Source: Paenibacillus_I sp035510375
GTDB lineage: Bacteria; Bacillota; Bacilli; Paenibacillales; Paenibacillaceae
Assembly: GCF_035510375.1 (NCBI RefSeq)
Contig: NZ_DATKHG010000003.1
Length of the DNA stretch: 64,000 bases
Strand: one strand, 5' to 3'
The notes beneath the pieces were generated by a model that was not told the origin of the DNA, ran no database searches, and saw nothing but the letters and a program-made list of their open reading frames with translations. A program made the position numbers and the translations under genes. Shown here in pieces: positions 41,168-49,967 of this stretch; positions within the stretch are counted from its first letter, which is position 1, and the number at the start of each line of letters is the position of its first letter.

Positions 41168-43188
41168 GACATCACCCGTTTGAACATTTTCTCCAATTGA
41201 TAGGTGGATATATGAACGACGATCGGCCTTCCGTGCGGACACGTATACGGCTGCTCGCAGGCTGCGAGACGTCCTAACAGCGCCTCTCCCTCCTCGCGCG
41301 TCATCCGGTCGTTTGCCTTGATCGACGCCTTGCAGGAGCACATGATCGCCGCCTTCTCGCGAAGCTTGGCGATGTCGACCGCCTTTTTCTCGGACAGGAT
41401 CCATTCGGCCATCTCTTCGATGATCGCCTGCTCCTCGCCCTTCGGCAGCCATTCGGGATGGGCGCGGACGAGAAAGGCGTTCAAGCCGAACGGCTCCAGC
41501 TCGACGCCGGCCTCGGCGAAAGCCTGCAGCCGGCTGCGCGCGAGCTCCGCTTCGCCCGCCGTAAATTCCAGCGTCAGCGGAACGAGCAGCGGCTGCGTGT
41601 ACGGCGCGGGCTCGCCGAATTTGCGCAAATAATATTCGTAGTTGATCCGCTCATGCGCGGCGTGCTGATCGACCAGATAAAGGCCGTCCTCATTCTGGGC
41701 GACGAAATACGTCCCGTGCAGCTGGCCGATCCAGGACAGCTCGGGGAAACGGCCTTTGTCGCCCGCTTCCGATTTCTCCGACGGCGCCAAAAGCTCGGCT
41801 TCGCCGGGAGCCGGCGGCCGTTCGGGCAAGGCGGCCGTTTGCGCTTGTTCGGGATGCCCGGCCGCTTCAAGCGCGGCAGACGATTCCCGGATCGCCCAAT
41901 CCGCCTGCAGCTTGCCAGGCGGGGCATACAGCTTCTCCGCGGCGTCCGGCGGCACGGCGGGCAGCGGCGGAACGCCCGCACGCTTGTCCCGGCCTTTGTC
42001 GAACGTGTCCGGGCCGCGGTGCAGCGGCTGCCTCTCAGCGGCGAATGTCCCGGTCGGCGCCTGGCCGCGCCCGCCATTCGAACGTTCATTCGCCGTAGGG
42101 GAAGGTGGCGGGAAATCCGGCTCCGGCCGGCGGAACGATATGCGCTCCTGCACCAAAACCGGTTTGGACCGCTGCTGCGGGGCGCCGGACGGAATATGAA
42201 CGCATCCGCCGAGCGCCGCGCGGAGCGTCTCCTCGATGAACGACTTCAGCTCCGGCTCCTTGCTGAAGCGGACTTCCATTTTGGACGGGTGGACGTTCAC
42301 GTCCACGAGGCCGGGATGCATGCCGATTTCCAGCACCGCCAGCGGATAACGGTTGATCGGAAGCAGCGTATGGAACGCCTGCAAAATCGCCTGGTTGATG
42401 ACGAAGCTGCGTATGTATCGGCCGTTGACGATCGCGGTAATGCCGTTGCGGTTCGCCTTCGTCAGCTCCGGCTTCGAGACGAAGCCGAGCAGCTGGTAAT
42501 CCGGGTGGTCGCCGGATACCGGTATCATCCCTTTGGCGGTGTTCGTGCCGTATACGGCGGCGATCACCTGCAGACGGTCGCCGTTGCCGAGCGTCCTGAG
42601 CAGCGTGTTGCCGTTATGCTTCAACGTAAAAGCGATGCCCGGATGGGCGAGCGCAAGCCGGTTCATATAATCGGAAATATGGCCGAGCTCGGTCTGGATC
42701 GACTTCATGTACTTTAAACGGGCCGGCGTATTGTAAAACAAATCGCGCACCGTCATATCGGTGCCTTGCGGAGCGTTCGCGTTCTCGAAGGCGCGAACCG
42801 CGCCCCCTTCGATCACGAGCCGCTTGCCCAAGCCGCCGTCGCCCGCGGAGGAGACGCATTCAACCCTTGCCACCGCCGCGATGCTCGGCAGCGCCTCTCC
42901 GCGGAAGCCGAGGCTCGCGATACGGAACAAATCCCTGCTCGTCAGCAGCTTGCTCGTCGCATGCCGCTGAAATGCCGTTTCGAGATCCTCCGGCTCGATG
43001 CCGGAGCCGTCGTCGGTGACGCGGATCAGCGCCAGTCCGCCCTCCTCCACCTGGACGTCGATCGCCGAACTCCCGGCGTCGATCGCGTTTTCCACGAGCT
43101 CCTTCACGACCGAGGACGGCCGTTCGACGACTTCGCCGGCCGCGATCTGGTTCGCCAGCTGCTCGTCCAACACTTTGATTTTGCCCAT
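41164..43188 (-). CDS. mutL: DNA mismatch repair protein MutL with endonuclease site
   Basis: A 674-residue MutL. The N-terminal GHKL ATPase has ELVENAIDAGSS, DDGSGI and GFRGEALPSIA. A variable Pro/Ala-rich linker covers about 340-480. The C-terminal dimerisation domain keeps the endonuclease motif DQHAAHERI plus the zinc-site elements CSCKASIK and CPHGRP, so this is a nicking MutL as in B. subtilis, not the E. coli type. It starts 19 nt after mutS and overlaps the next gene by 4 nt. Confidence 0.96.
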   Translation of the reverse strand: MGKIKVLDEQLANQIAAGEVVERPSSVVKELVENAIDAGSSAIDVQVEEGGLALIRVTDDGSGIEPEDLETAFQRHATSKLLTSRDLFRIASLGFRGEALPSIAAVARVECVSSAGDGGLGKRLVIEGGAVRAFENANAPQGTDMTVRDLFYNTPARLKYMKSIQTELGHISDYMNRLALAHPGIAFTLKHNGNTLLRTLGNGDRLQVIAAVYGTNTAKGMIPVSGDHPDYQLLGFVSKPELTKANRNGITAIVNGRYIRSFVINQAILQAFHTLLPINRYPLAVLEIGMHPGLVDVNVHPSKMEVRFSKEPELKSFIEETLRAALGGCVHIPSGAPQQRSKPVLVQERISFRRPEPDFPPPSPTANERSNGGRGQAPTGTFAAERQPLHRGPDTFDKGRDKRAGVPPLPAVPPDAAEKLYAPPGKLQADWAIRESSAALEAAGHPEQAQTAALPERPPAPGEAELLAPSEKSEAGDKGRFPELSWIGQLHGTYFVAQNEDGLYLVDQHAAHERINYEYYLRKFGEPAPYTQPLLVPLTLEFTAGEAELARSRLQAFAEAGVELEPFGLNAFLVRAHPEWLPKGEEQAIIEEMAEWILSEKKAVDIAKLREKAAIMCSCKASIKANDRMTREEGEALLGRLAACEQPYTCPHGRPIVVHISTYQLEKMFKRVMS

Positions 43189-43207
43189 GCTCGTCCCTCC
43201 CCGCCGC

Positions 43208-45940
43208 CTATTCCGACAGCTTCGCCTTCATATCGTAAATCCACTGCATCGCCTGCATCGGCGTCATATTCATTAAATCGACCTTCTTGAGCTGGTCCGC
43301 CAGCTGCTCCGCTTTGGCCGCCCGCTTCGATTTGGCCGGATCGGGAGCCGCTTCCTCAAACAGGGAAAGCTGCGTTACGCCCGGCGCTAAAGCGGATGAA
43401 GCCGATACTGCCGATACTGCCGATGGTGACGATAGAGACGATAGTGCCGATCGTATCGATTCGGCAGGCTCCGCCTCCAGCACCTGAACCGCCGCCGCGG
43501 TCTCGCGTACGGCGTCTGCGGCACGCGGGCGAGCCGGCGGCGAGAACGCGATTGCGGCGGCGTCCGCATGGAGCAGCTGATACGCGCGCCCGATGATCGA
43601 ATCGGGCAAGCCCGCGAGCTGCGCGCAATAAATGCCGTAGCTTGTGCTGGCCGCTCCGGCGACAAGCTTGCGCAGAAACGTGACGTCGTCCCCGCTTTCC
43701 TCCACGGCCATGCAGCCGTTCTTCAAGCCGGTGAGCGACTCCTCCAGATGGGCAAGCTCGTGAAAATGCGTCGACACCAGCGCCTTGCAGCCGATTCGGT
43801 CGTGCACGAACTCGATGACCGCCTGCGCGATCGCCATCCCTTCGCCGGTCGACGTTCCTCGTCCGAGCTCGTCGATAATGACGAGGCTTTGCGCGGTCGC
43901 TTTTTCGGTCATGACCTGAATGTCCTTCATCTCGACCATGAACGTGCTCTGTCCGCCGATCAGGTCGTCGGCCGCGCCGATCCGGGTGAAAATCCGGTCC
44001 GTCAGCGGAATCTGCGCGCGCCTCGCCGGCACGAAGCAGCCGATCTGCGCAAGGATGCAGATAAGCGCGACCTGCCGCATGTAGGTGCTTTTGCCCGCCA
44101 TATTCGGCCCCGTAATGAGCAGCATCGGGCTGTCCTTCGTCAATGCCGAGCCGTTCGCGATGAAAGGCGTTCCTTCCATGACCGCTTCGACGACCGGGTG
44201 CCGCCCTTCCTCGATCCTCAGGTCATAGCCGTCCGCTATGGCCGGCTTGCTGAACCGATGGTCCGCGCTGACCGTCGCCAGCGACTGATACGCGTCGACC
44301 GCCGCAACGACCTCCGCCAGCCGCTGCAGTCGGCGCAGGTGGGAGGCGATATGGTCGCGCAGCTCGATGAAGCGCCCGTATTCGAGATCGACCGTCTTCT
44401 CTTCCGCTTCGAGGATGAGCCTTTCCTTTTCCTTCAGCTCGGGCGTCGCGAATCGCTCCGCATTGGCCAAGGTCTGCTTGCGCTCGTAACGCCCTTCGGG
44501 CAGCATCGAGAGGTTTGCTTTCGACACTTCCAGATAGTAGCCGAACACTTTGTTGTAGCCGATCTTCAGCGACCGGATGCCGGTCGCCTCGCGTTCGCGG
44601 CGTTCCAGGTCGGCCAGCCATTTCTTGCCGTTCGTGCTTGCCTCGCGCAGCTGATCCAGATACTCGTCGTAGCCCGGACGAATCAGGCCGCCTTCGCGCA
44701 CCGATACGGGCGGTTCGTCGACGAGCACCGTATCGATCAAGTCGGCCAGGTCGGCGCAATCGTCCAGGTTGCTCACGAGCGCCTGAAGCGTCCCGGAAGC
44801 AGAATCGGCGCACAGCCGGGCGAGCGCCGGCACTTGGCGCAGCGACGCCTTGAGCGCGTTGAGGTCGCGTCCGCCTGCGCTGCCGTAAGCGACGCGGCCG
44901 ACAAGCCGCTCCAGATCGTAAATCTCTTTGAGCGAAGAGCGAAGCTCGTCACGCAGAATCAGGTCATGATACAGCTTGTCCACCGCATCCAACCTTTCTT
45001 CAATGGCCGGTTTGCTGAGCAGCGGCTTGTCGATCCACCGCTTGATAAGCCGCGCGCCCATCGACGTGCAGGTGCGGTCAAGCAGCCAGAGCAGCGAGCC
45101 TTTCTTGCTGCGTTCCTGCACCGTTTCGGTAAGCTCCAGGTTACGGCGCGTGAACTGGTCCAAAATCATATATTGGTTTGGCTCGTAAGTTCGGATCTGC
45201 GTCACATGGCCGAGCGAACGCTTCTGGGTATCCTCCAGGTATCCCGTCAGCAGGCTGACGGCTTTGCGCCTGACGGACGGCAATTGCGCCAGCTTCTCTT
45301 GCCCGAAGCGCTCGGCAAGGCGTTCTTCTTCAATCGGCTCACGCTCCGTATAGACGATCGGCCGTCCGGTCGAGCCGGTTCCCGCCCGGAGACGGTCCAG
45401 CAGCTGCACGTCGCCGACGATTTCGGCCGGAAGGTAAATGTTGATTTCGTCCAGCATCAGCTCAAACGACGACGAAAATGAGGTGACATACAGCTCGCCG
45501 GTCGATAGATCGCATACTGCGACGCCACAGAAGCCGTTCTCCTCCGTTACGGCGGCGATGAAGTTGTTTCCTTTGCCATCGAGCGACTTCGTCTCCATGA
45601 CGGTGCCCGGGGTGACGACGCGCACGATTTCGCGGCGCACGACGCCTTTGGAGGCGGACGGGTCCTCCACCTGCTCGCAGATGGCGACCTTGTAGCCCTT
45701 TTCGATCAAGCGCGCTATGTAATTTTCCGCGGAATGATACGGCACGCCGCACATCGGCACACGGTCTGCCGTCCCGGCTTCGCGACCGGTCAGCGTTATA
45801 TCAAGCTCGCGGGATGCGAGAATCGCATCTTCGAAAAACATTTCATAAAAATCGCCGAGCCGGAAGAACAGGAACGCATCCCTTGCCTCTTCCTTGATGG
45901 CGAGATATTGCTGCATCATCGGCGTATATGTGGTGGTCAT
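43208..45940 (-). CDS. mutS: DNA mismatch recognition protein MutS
   Basis: A 910-residue MutS1. The mismatch-binding Phe-x-Glu is in GDFYEMFF near residue 32. The ATPase core has GPNMAGKSTYMRQ, the ST loop GAADDLIGGQSTF, Walker B VIIDELGRGTS and STHFHEL. The C-terminal tail carries QLSLF, a beta-clamp-binding motif, after a low-complexity linker of Ala/Ser/Val repeats. The ATG at 45940 has AGGAGGAG at the right distance, so the longer ORF to 46177 is not used. It heads the mutS-mutL-methyltransferase-miaA-hfq operon. Confidence 0.96.
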   Translation of the reverse strand: MTTTYTPMMQQYLAIKEEARDAFLFFRLGDFYEMFFEDAILASRELDITLTGREAGTADRVPMCGVPYHSAENYIARLIEKGYKVAICEQVEDPSASKGVVRREIVRVVTPGTVMETKSLDGKGNNFIAAVTEENGFCGVAVCDLSTGELYVTSFSSSFELMLDEINIYLPAEIVGDVQLLDRLRAGTGSTGRPIVYTEREPIEEERLAERFGQEKLAQLPSVRRKAVSLLTGYLEDTQKRSLGHVTQIRTYEPNQYMILDQFTRRNLELTETVQERSKKGSLLWLLDRTCTSMGARLIKRWIDKPLLSKPAIEERLDAVDKLYHDLILRDELRSSLKEIYDLERLVGRVAYGSAGGRDLNALKASLRQVPALARLCADSASGTLQALVSNLDDCADLADLIDTVLVDEPPVSVREGGLIRPGYDEYLDQLREASTNGKKWLADLERREREATGIRSLKIGYNKVFGYYLEVSKANLSMLPEGRYERKQTLANAERFATPELKEKERLILEAEEKTVDLEYGRFIELRDHIASHLRRLQRLAEVVAAVDAYQSLATVSADHRFSKPAIADGYDLRIEEGRHPVVEAVMEGTPFIANGSALTKDSPMLLITGPNMAGKSTYMRQVALICILAQIGCFVPARRAQIPLTDRIFTRIGAADDLIGGQSTFMVEMKDIQVMTEKATAQSLVIIDELGRGTSTGEGMAIAQAVIEFVHDRIGCKALVSTHFHELAHLEESLTGLKNGCMAVEESGDDVTFLRKLVAGAASTSYGIYCAQLAGLPDSIIGRAYQLLHADAAAIAFSPPARPRAADAVRETAAAVQVLEAEPAESIRSALSSLSSPSAVSAVSASSALAPGVTQLSLFEEAAPDPAKSKRAAKAEQLADQLKKVDLMNMTPMQAMQWIYDMKAKLSE
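43386..43452. repeat. Imperfect 9-bp repeats in the MutS linker
   Basis: A chain of GCCGATACT/GCCGATGGT/GACGATAGA-type units encodes the Ser/Ala/Val-rich linker ahead of the clamp-binding motif. The units keep frame. Confidence 0.6.
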
Positions 45941-46231
45941 GCCGCTCCTCCTAGGGGTTCGCCCGTATTCAACGTCTTTCGCCATTATACCAGAAATGGT
46001 CCGGCGCGTGGAGCGAACAGGCCGGGAGGGTTTCATCGTCTCTCGCTTATCGTCCGGTTTGCGTTCCGCAAAACACCTGCATCCGGAGTCGATTCGCCGG
46101 CATGAGCGGTTTCGGGCGGGACCATGCCGGATAAGACGTTGCGTTGCGCAACCGGCGGTCCGGACGCGCTGCAGCACGGTTGTTGCGGCTTACTGCGGCG
46201 CCCCGCCCGGACAAAACGCCGTTTCACATCA
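45941..46231. other. Intergenic stretch between mutS and the amidoligase gene
   Basis: 291 nt with no supportable ORF. It must hold the mutS promoter if the operon starts here, but no clear -35/-10 pair or terminator stands out. Confidence 0.4.
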
Positions 46232-48088
46232 TTACGGCACCGGAATGCCCCACTTCGGCCGAAAATCGGCGCTTTCGTCCCACGTTGCTCCAAGCCGGAT
46301 CGCGGTGAAAAGCGGCTCGATCCATTGGCCGAGCGCGGCGTAGGACGGCAGCCGTCTTAATGAGTCATGCGTTTTTCCGCATGCCTCCCGCAGCAGCTCC
46401 CGATCCCCATCGTAATAAGCGCGCCGGTAACGCTCGTCGCAGGCGGGCAGCTCCGGTACGGTAAGGCGCCTGTAGTCGCGGGCCGACGCCAGCGCCAAGG
46501 CGAAGGCGGCGTTCGCGACCATCGGCGATACGAGCCAACTGGGCGGCGTCCGGTACTCGAATCCGCCGTGGGGCTGGCGGCGGAAATCGCCGAGCGCCCC
46601 ATATCGGAGCCGTCTCCTGCGGCCGGCTGAATCCTCCGCCGCGGCGAGCGGCAGCGCGACTAGGCTGTCGAGCGTACGCAGCAGCCGCGCGTTCAATTCA
46701 ACGCCGCTAAGATGGAGATGGCCGCCAAGCGCCACTCCCCGCACCGGCATGGCGCCGGCCAGCCAACGCAGCGGTTGTCCGACCGTCAAGCCGGCAGCCC
46801 GGTGGAGCAGCCTCCACAGGTTGCGCGACAGCTCGCCCGGATCCTCCGCGGGATCCGGACGCAGCTCGACGATCGGGCGAAGCAGCCGGGTACCCGCCCG
46901 CACCGTGTCCGTTCCCGCGGCGCCCGACGGCGGAAAAAACCGGTCGGCGGAAGCGATCATCCCGTCGGGACGGAGCAGCACGAACTCGGGGTCGGCTCCG
47001 ATCAACAACGCCGTCTGCTTTCCGCCGCCCGCCGCCCGATTGCCTTTTCCGTCCCCGTGCCCTCCGTCTCCCACCGCTCGAATGCGGTCTCCGCTATCAT
47101 CCGCTTCGCCGCGAACAGCCCGCCGCCATTCCGCGGCGAACGCCGCCATCGCCGCATTCCATAGTCGCGTTTCTTGCACAACGGGGGCTCGCATTCCTAC
47201 AATGCGAATACTTCCTTCATCGTCGGCAGCCAAGCGCGCCGCCGCGTAGTCAAGTCCCAGCGCATATACGGCACGCACCGCCTCGCGCGACAGCTTCCGG
47301 TACAGCGGATGGGCTGCGCTCCAATCCGCAGGCACCCGGCCTTGCCCGGTTCGCCGGATCGCCAAAGCTTCGAGATGGAATACCGGCACCTCGAAAAAGC
47401 GCCAATTCGAACGCGAGCGCTCCTCCGCATCAACCGGCGCTCGCTTCGCCGCTTCACCTCCCGCCGCGGCAACCGCTTTAGCTCCGGCACCAGCTGCCTC
47501 ATCGACGCCCGCACCGGCTGCCGCAGCGGCTTCAACGGCCCTGTCGGCAGCGTTCCGCCGTTGCGCCGCGTCTGCGGCTCCGCCCGCCCCCCCGCCGACA
47601 GCCGCCGGTCCGATGGGAACCGATCGGCCTGTGCTCCGCGATGTGGATGGATGGCCGCGAACGGACGCAAGCCCGGCGGGGAGGTCGAAGCCTCCCTCGT
47701 CCAAACCCGTCCGGAATCCGGCGCGCCCAAGCCGCAACGAGGCTTCCGCCCAATCGGACGGGCCTCCATGCGAGCCCCAGCCGCGAAGCACCCAGATGCC
47801 CCGCTGCTCCCACTCGGCCATGCGCTCGCCGGTACCCGGCGCGCTTTTTGCCTTTTCGCTTCGCCCGGACGTCGCTTCGCCCCGCAGCCCATCGCTCCGC
47901 TCCGCAGTCCCTCCACCGTCCGGCTTCGCGCCGCGTCCGGCCGCCGGCACGGCGTCCAGCACGACGTCGCCGTCCTCCGGCTCACCGTCCCTCCCTGCTA
48001 CGGGCCAGTCAAGCAGAGCGGCCGCTTTCGCGATTGCCGATCGCTTCTCCCCGGTCGACGCGATCCATACGATTCCAGCCACGTTCAC
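46232..48088 (-). CDS. Putative COOH-NH2 ligase (PhiEco32-like amidoligase type 2)
   Basis: A 618-residue protein. Residues about 340-618 match the putative amidoligase (type 2) family of the glutamine-synthetase-like superfamily: LLIGADPEFVLL for the first metal-binding strand, PIVELRPDPAED, LGGHLHLSG with paired histidines, and GGFEYRTPPSWL with the conserved Arg. Predicted function is ATP-dependent peptide-bond formation between a carboxyl and an amine. The N-terminal 230 residues open with VAGIVWIASTGEKRSAI and continue as a low-complexity Gly/Ala/Arg-rich region. It lies between cotE and mutS, separated from cotE by a terminator. Substrate unknown. Confidence 0.7.
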   Translation of the reverse strand: MNVAGIVWIASTGEKRSAIAKAAALLDWPVAGRDGEPEDGDVVLDAVPAAGRGAKPDGGGTAERSDGLRGEATSGRSEKAKSAPGTGERMAEWEQRGIWVLRGWGSHGGPSDWAEASLRLGRAGFRTGLDEGGFDLPAGLASVRGHPSTSRSTGRSVPIGPAAVGGGAGGAADAAQRRNAADRAVEAAAAAGAGVDEAAGAGAKAVAAAGGEAAKRAPVDAEERSRSNWRFFEVPVFHLEALAIRRTGQGRVPADWSAAHPLYRKLSREAVRAVYALGLDYAAARLAADDEGSIRIVGMRAPVVQETRLWNAAMAAFAAEWRRAVRGEADDSGDRIRAVGDGGHGDGKGNRAAGGGKQTALLIGADPEFVLLRPDGMIASADRFFPPSGAAGTDTVRAGTRLLRPIVELRPDPAEDPGELSRNLWRLLHRAAGLTVGQPLRWLAGAMPVRGVALGGHLHLSGVELNARLLRTLDSLVALPLAAAEDSAGRRRRLRYGALGDFRRQPHGGFEYRTPPSWLVSPMVANAAFALALASARDYRRLTVPELPACDERYRRAYYDGDRELLREACGKTHDSLRRLPSYAALGQWIEPLFTAIRLGATWDESADFRPKWGIPVP

Positions 48089-48159
48089 CCCCCCTTCGCT
48101 TACGCAGACCGAAACACACGTGCCATCTCGCGCCTATCCCTCGCCTATTTTGGCGTTTT

Positions 48160-48186
48160 CAACAAAAAAGAGGGCTTCCGCCCTCA
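48160..48186 (-). terminator. Rho-independent terminator of cotE
   Basis: Stem GAGGGC-GGAA-GCCCTC followed on the minus strand by TTTTTTGTTG. Confidence 0.85.
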
Positions 48187-48314
48187 AAACGCCGACCTTT
48201 GCCGCATACACTGATCCCAACAACTCACCCACAAAGTGACGTGAAGCTTTGAAGCAACACCGATTACTTTGCGGGGGTCCCGAGACCGGCCGATATGCGG
48301 CCCGAGGCTCCGGA

Positions 48315-48875
48315 TTACAGCTCGTCGTCCAGCAAATCCGGATCAAGATCCTCGTAACCGCCGTCCGCAATCCCGTATTCGTAATCCTTGCCGTCGTCGT
48401 CGCAGCCTCCCTTGCATACCGCTACGCACACTTTCGTCTCGGCGATCATCTCGACGGCGAACTCGCGCTCGACGCGCACGAGGACGCCCGTTCCGCCGGA
48501 AGTGATGTTCGCCTCCACACAGTTCGGCTCCTGGGTGGCTTCCGCGGACACCTCTTCCGTGGAAGCCCTATGTTTGGGGTCAAGATAGGACAGCGGCACG
48601 CTGTCTACATACGAAACCGTTTCTTTTGCCACATCCGTTTCGGAGTTGCGGTTGTAAGAATACCAGATGTTGATATCGTAAGTACCGATCACCTCGATGC
48701 CGTCGCCCGACCGAACCGCTTCGTACTGGTGGTTGATGACCCATGCCCCCAGGATGCTCGACGGATGGTGAGGCGGCGTTACGGTATGGCTTACGGTGGA
48801 GAACTTACGACCTTTGCCGCAGACAGCTTTTGTAATAATCTCTCTGCACGAAAGCTGTTTATCTGCCAATGCCAT
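48315..48875 (-). CDS. cotE: Outer spore coat morphogenetic protein CotE
   Basis: A 186-residue CotE, the organiser of the outer spore coat. Typical parts: CREIITKAVCGKGRKFS at the N-terminus, HPSSILGAWVINHQYEA, DINIWYSYNRN, and a very acidic C-terminal tail (DLDPDLLDDEL) ending the protein. The ATG at 48875 has GGAGGAGG 8 nt upstream; the ORF's earlier ATG at 48905 lies before that site. A sigma-E-like promoter is 35-64 nt upstream. cotE next to mutS is also the Bacillus order. Confidence 0.95.
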   Translation of the reverse strand: MALADKQLSCREIITKAVCGKGRKFSTVSHTVTPPHHPSSILGAWVINHQYEAVRSGDGIEVIGTYDINIWYSYNRNSETDVAKETVSYVDSVPLSYLDPKHRASTEEVSAEATQEPNCVEANITSGGTGVLVRVEREFAVEMIAETKVCVAVCKGGCDDDGKDYEYGIADGGYEDLDPDLLDDEL

Positions 48876-48909
48876 GTATTTAACCTCCTCCATACAATCA
48901 TTCATTTAA

Positions 48910-48939
48910 AGTGTATGCAGGACATTCGTCTAGGGTGAC
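48910..48939 (-). promoter_or_regulatory. Sigma-E-like promoter of cotE
   Basis: On the minus strand, GTCACCCT, 14 nt, CATACACT. The -10 box matches the mother-cell sigma-E consensus and the -35 box keeps GTCA of GTCATATT. Confidence 0.6.
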
Positions 48940-48966
48940 TGTTTCTTTTATTTTATTTCGGACGAC

Positions 48967-49923
48967 TTACGGCTGTTGAAAGCTTTTTTTCTTCCATCTC
49001 TTGGCGATGGAGAGAAAGCGGTCGACCTCCCGGCAAAGCTGCAGCAGCGCAGCGCGCACTTCGAATTCCTCGCGCGTCTGCGGCAGCGGCATCGAACGAA
49101 AGCGCCGCTCCAGGGCCGCGAGCTCCCGCTCGGCAACGCCTGTGTATACGTCCGACTTGATATCTTCCGAGAGAATATCGAGCAGGTCGGCGATCAGCTC
49201 GCCTTGCGGCCTTTTTTCATAGACAAACGCGATGATCGCGGTCATCTGCCCGACCGTCTCGAATTGCCTTGCGCGCATATCGAAATACGTCCCCCAATAA
49301 GCCTGATACCGCCAAAACCGGTTTTCCCGGCTCAGCTCCGCCAGGCGGGCGCCTTCCTCGATCGCGCTCTCGGCGTCCAACAGCTGCTCCCCGTTCCAGA
49401 CGCGGGACGGATCGCGCAGCGTGGCGGCCAACTCGCGGAAAATGTCCGTCAGCTTCTCCTCCGCTCTCCGCCGCAGCTCCTCCAGCCTGTGGTCCTCGCG
49501 CGGCATGTAGACGAGATTGACGACGGTCGCCCAGCCAAGGCCGGTCAGCAGCAGAAGCGCTTCGTTCAGGAACAAGGCTTCCGACACTTCACCCTCCGCG
49601 AACAGATGAAATACGACGACCGAGCTCGTCACGATTCCGTCCTTGAGCCCCAATCGCGACATAACCGGAAAGCCGATCAGGATAAATAAAGAAACCGCCC
49701 AGATATGAAACCCGAACACGAGAAAGATGACGGAAGCGAAAAAAAGGCCGAGCACCGCCGCCGCCAATCGGACGAGCGCGCTTTGCAGGCCTTTCATGCG
49801 CGTCACCTCGACGCCGATGACCGCAAGCAAGCCGGCCGACAGCGGAGACGCCAATTGAAAATAATAAGCGGTATAAATCGCAAGCAGAGCCGCCAAAGCG
49901 GTTTTAATGACGCGAATGCCCAT
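48967..49923 (-). CDS. Aromatic acid exporter family protein (ArAE_1/FUSC-like)
   Basis: A 318-residue protein. The N-terminal half is membrane-embedded with about five helices (VIKTALAALLAIYTAYYFQL, SAGLLAVIGVEVT and others). The C-terminal half is a long helical cytoplasmic domain (EELRRRAEEKLTDIFREL, then DILSEDIKSDVYTGVAEREL). This is the layout of the DUF939/ArAE_1 family. Transport of aromatic acids is predicted from distant relatives only. The ATG at 49923 has TTGGAGG 8 nt upstream, so the ORF's extension to 50163, over the ABC permease gene, is not used. Confidence 0.8.
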   Translation of the reverse strand: MGIRVIKTALAALLAIYTAYYFQLASPLSAGLLAVIGVEVTRMKGLQSALVRLAAAVLGLFFASVIFLVFGFHIWAVSLFILIGFPVMSRLGLKDGIVTSSVVVFHLFAEGEVSEALFLNEALLLLTGLGWATVVNLVYMPREDHRLEELRRRAEEKLTDIFRELAATLRDPSRVWNGEQLLDAESAIEEGARLAELSRENRFWRYQAYWGTYFDMRARQFETVGQMTAIIAFVYEKRPQGELIADLLDILSEDIKSDVYTGVAERELAALERRFRSMPLPQTREEFEVRAALLQLCREVDRFLSIAKRWKKKSFQQP

Positions 49924-49967
49924 CCGGGGAACCTCCAACGGCCGTTTTCTGTACTTTACCAGAAAGT

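Noticed and set aside
43568..45481. 637-codon plus-strand ORF
   Set aside because: Antisense shadow of mutS; rich in Arg, His and Val, with no motif.
47174..48214. 346-codon plus-strand ORF over the amidoligase N-terminus
   Set aside because: Arg/Pro/Ser-rich low-complexity product; the opposite strand is GC-rich and carries the start of the amidoligase frame. The opposite call is not fully excluded for the first 200 codons, but nothing supports it.
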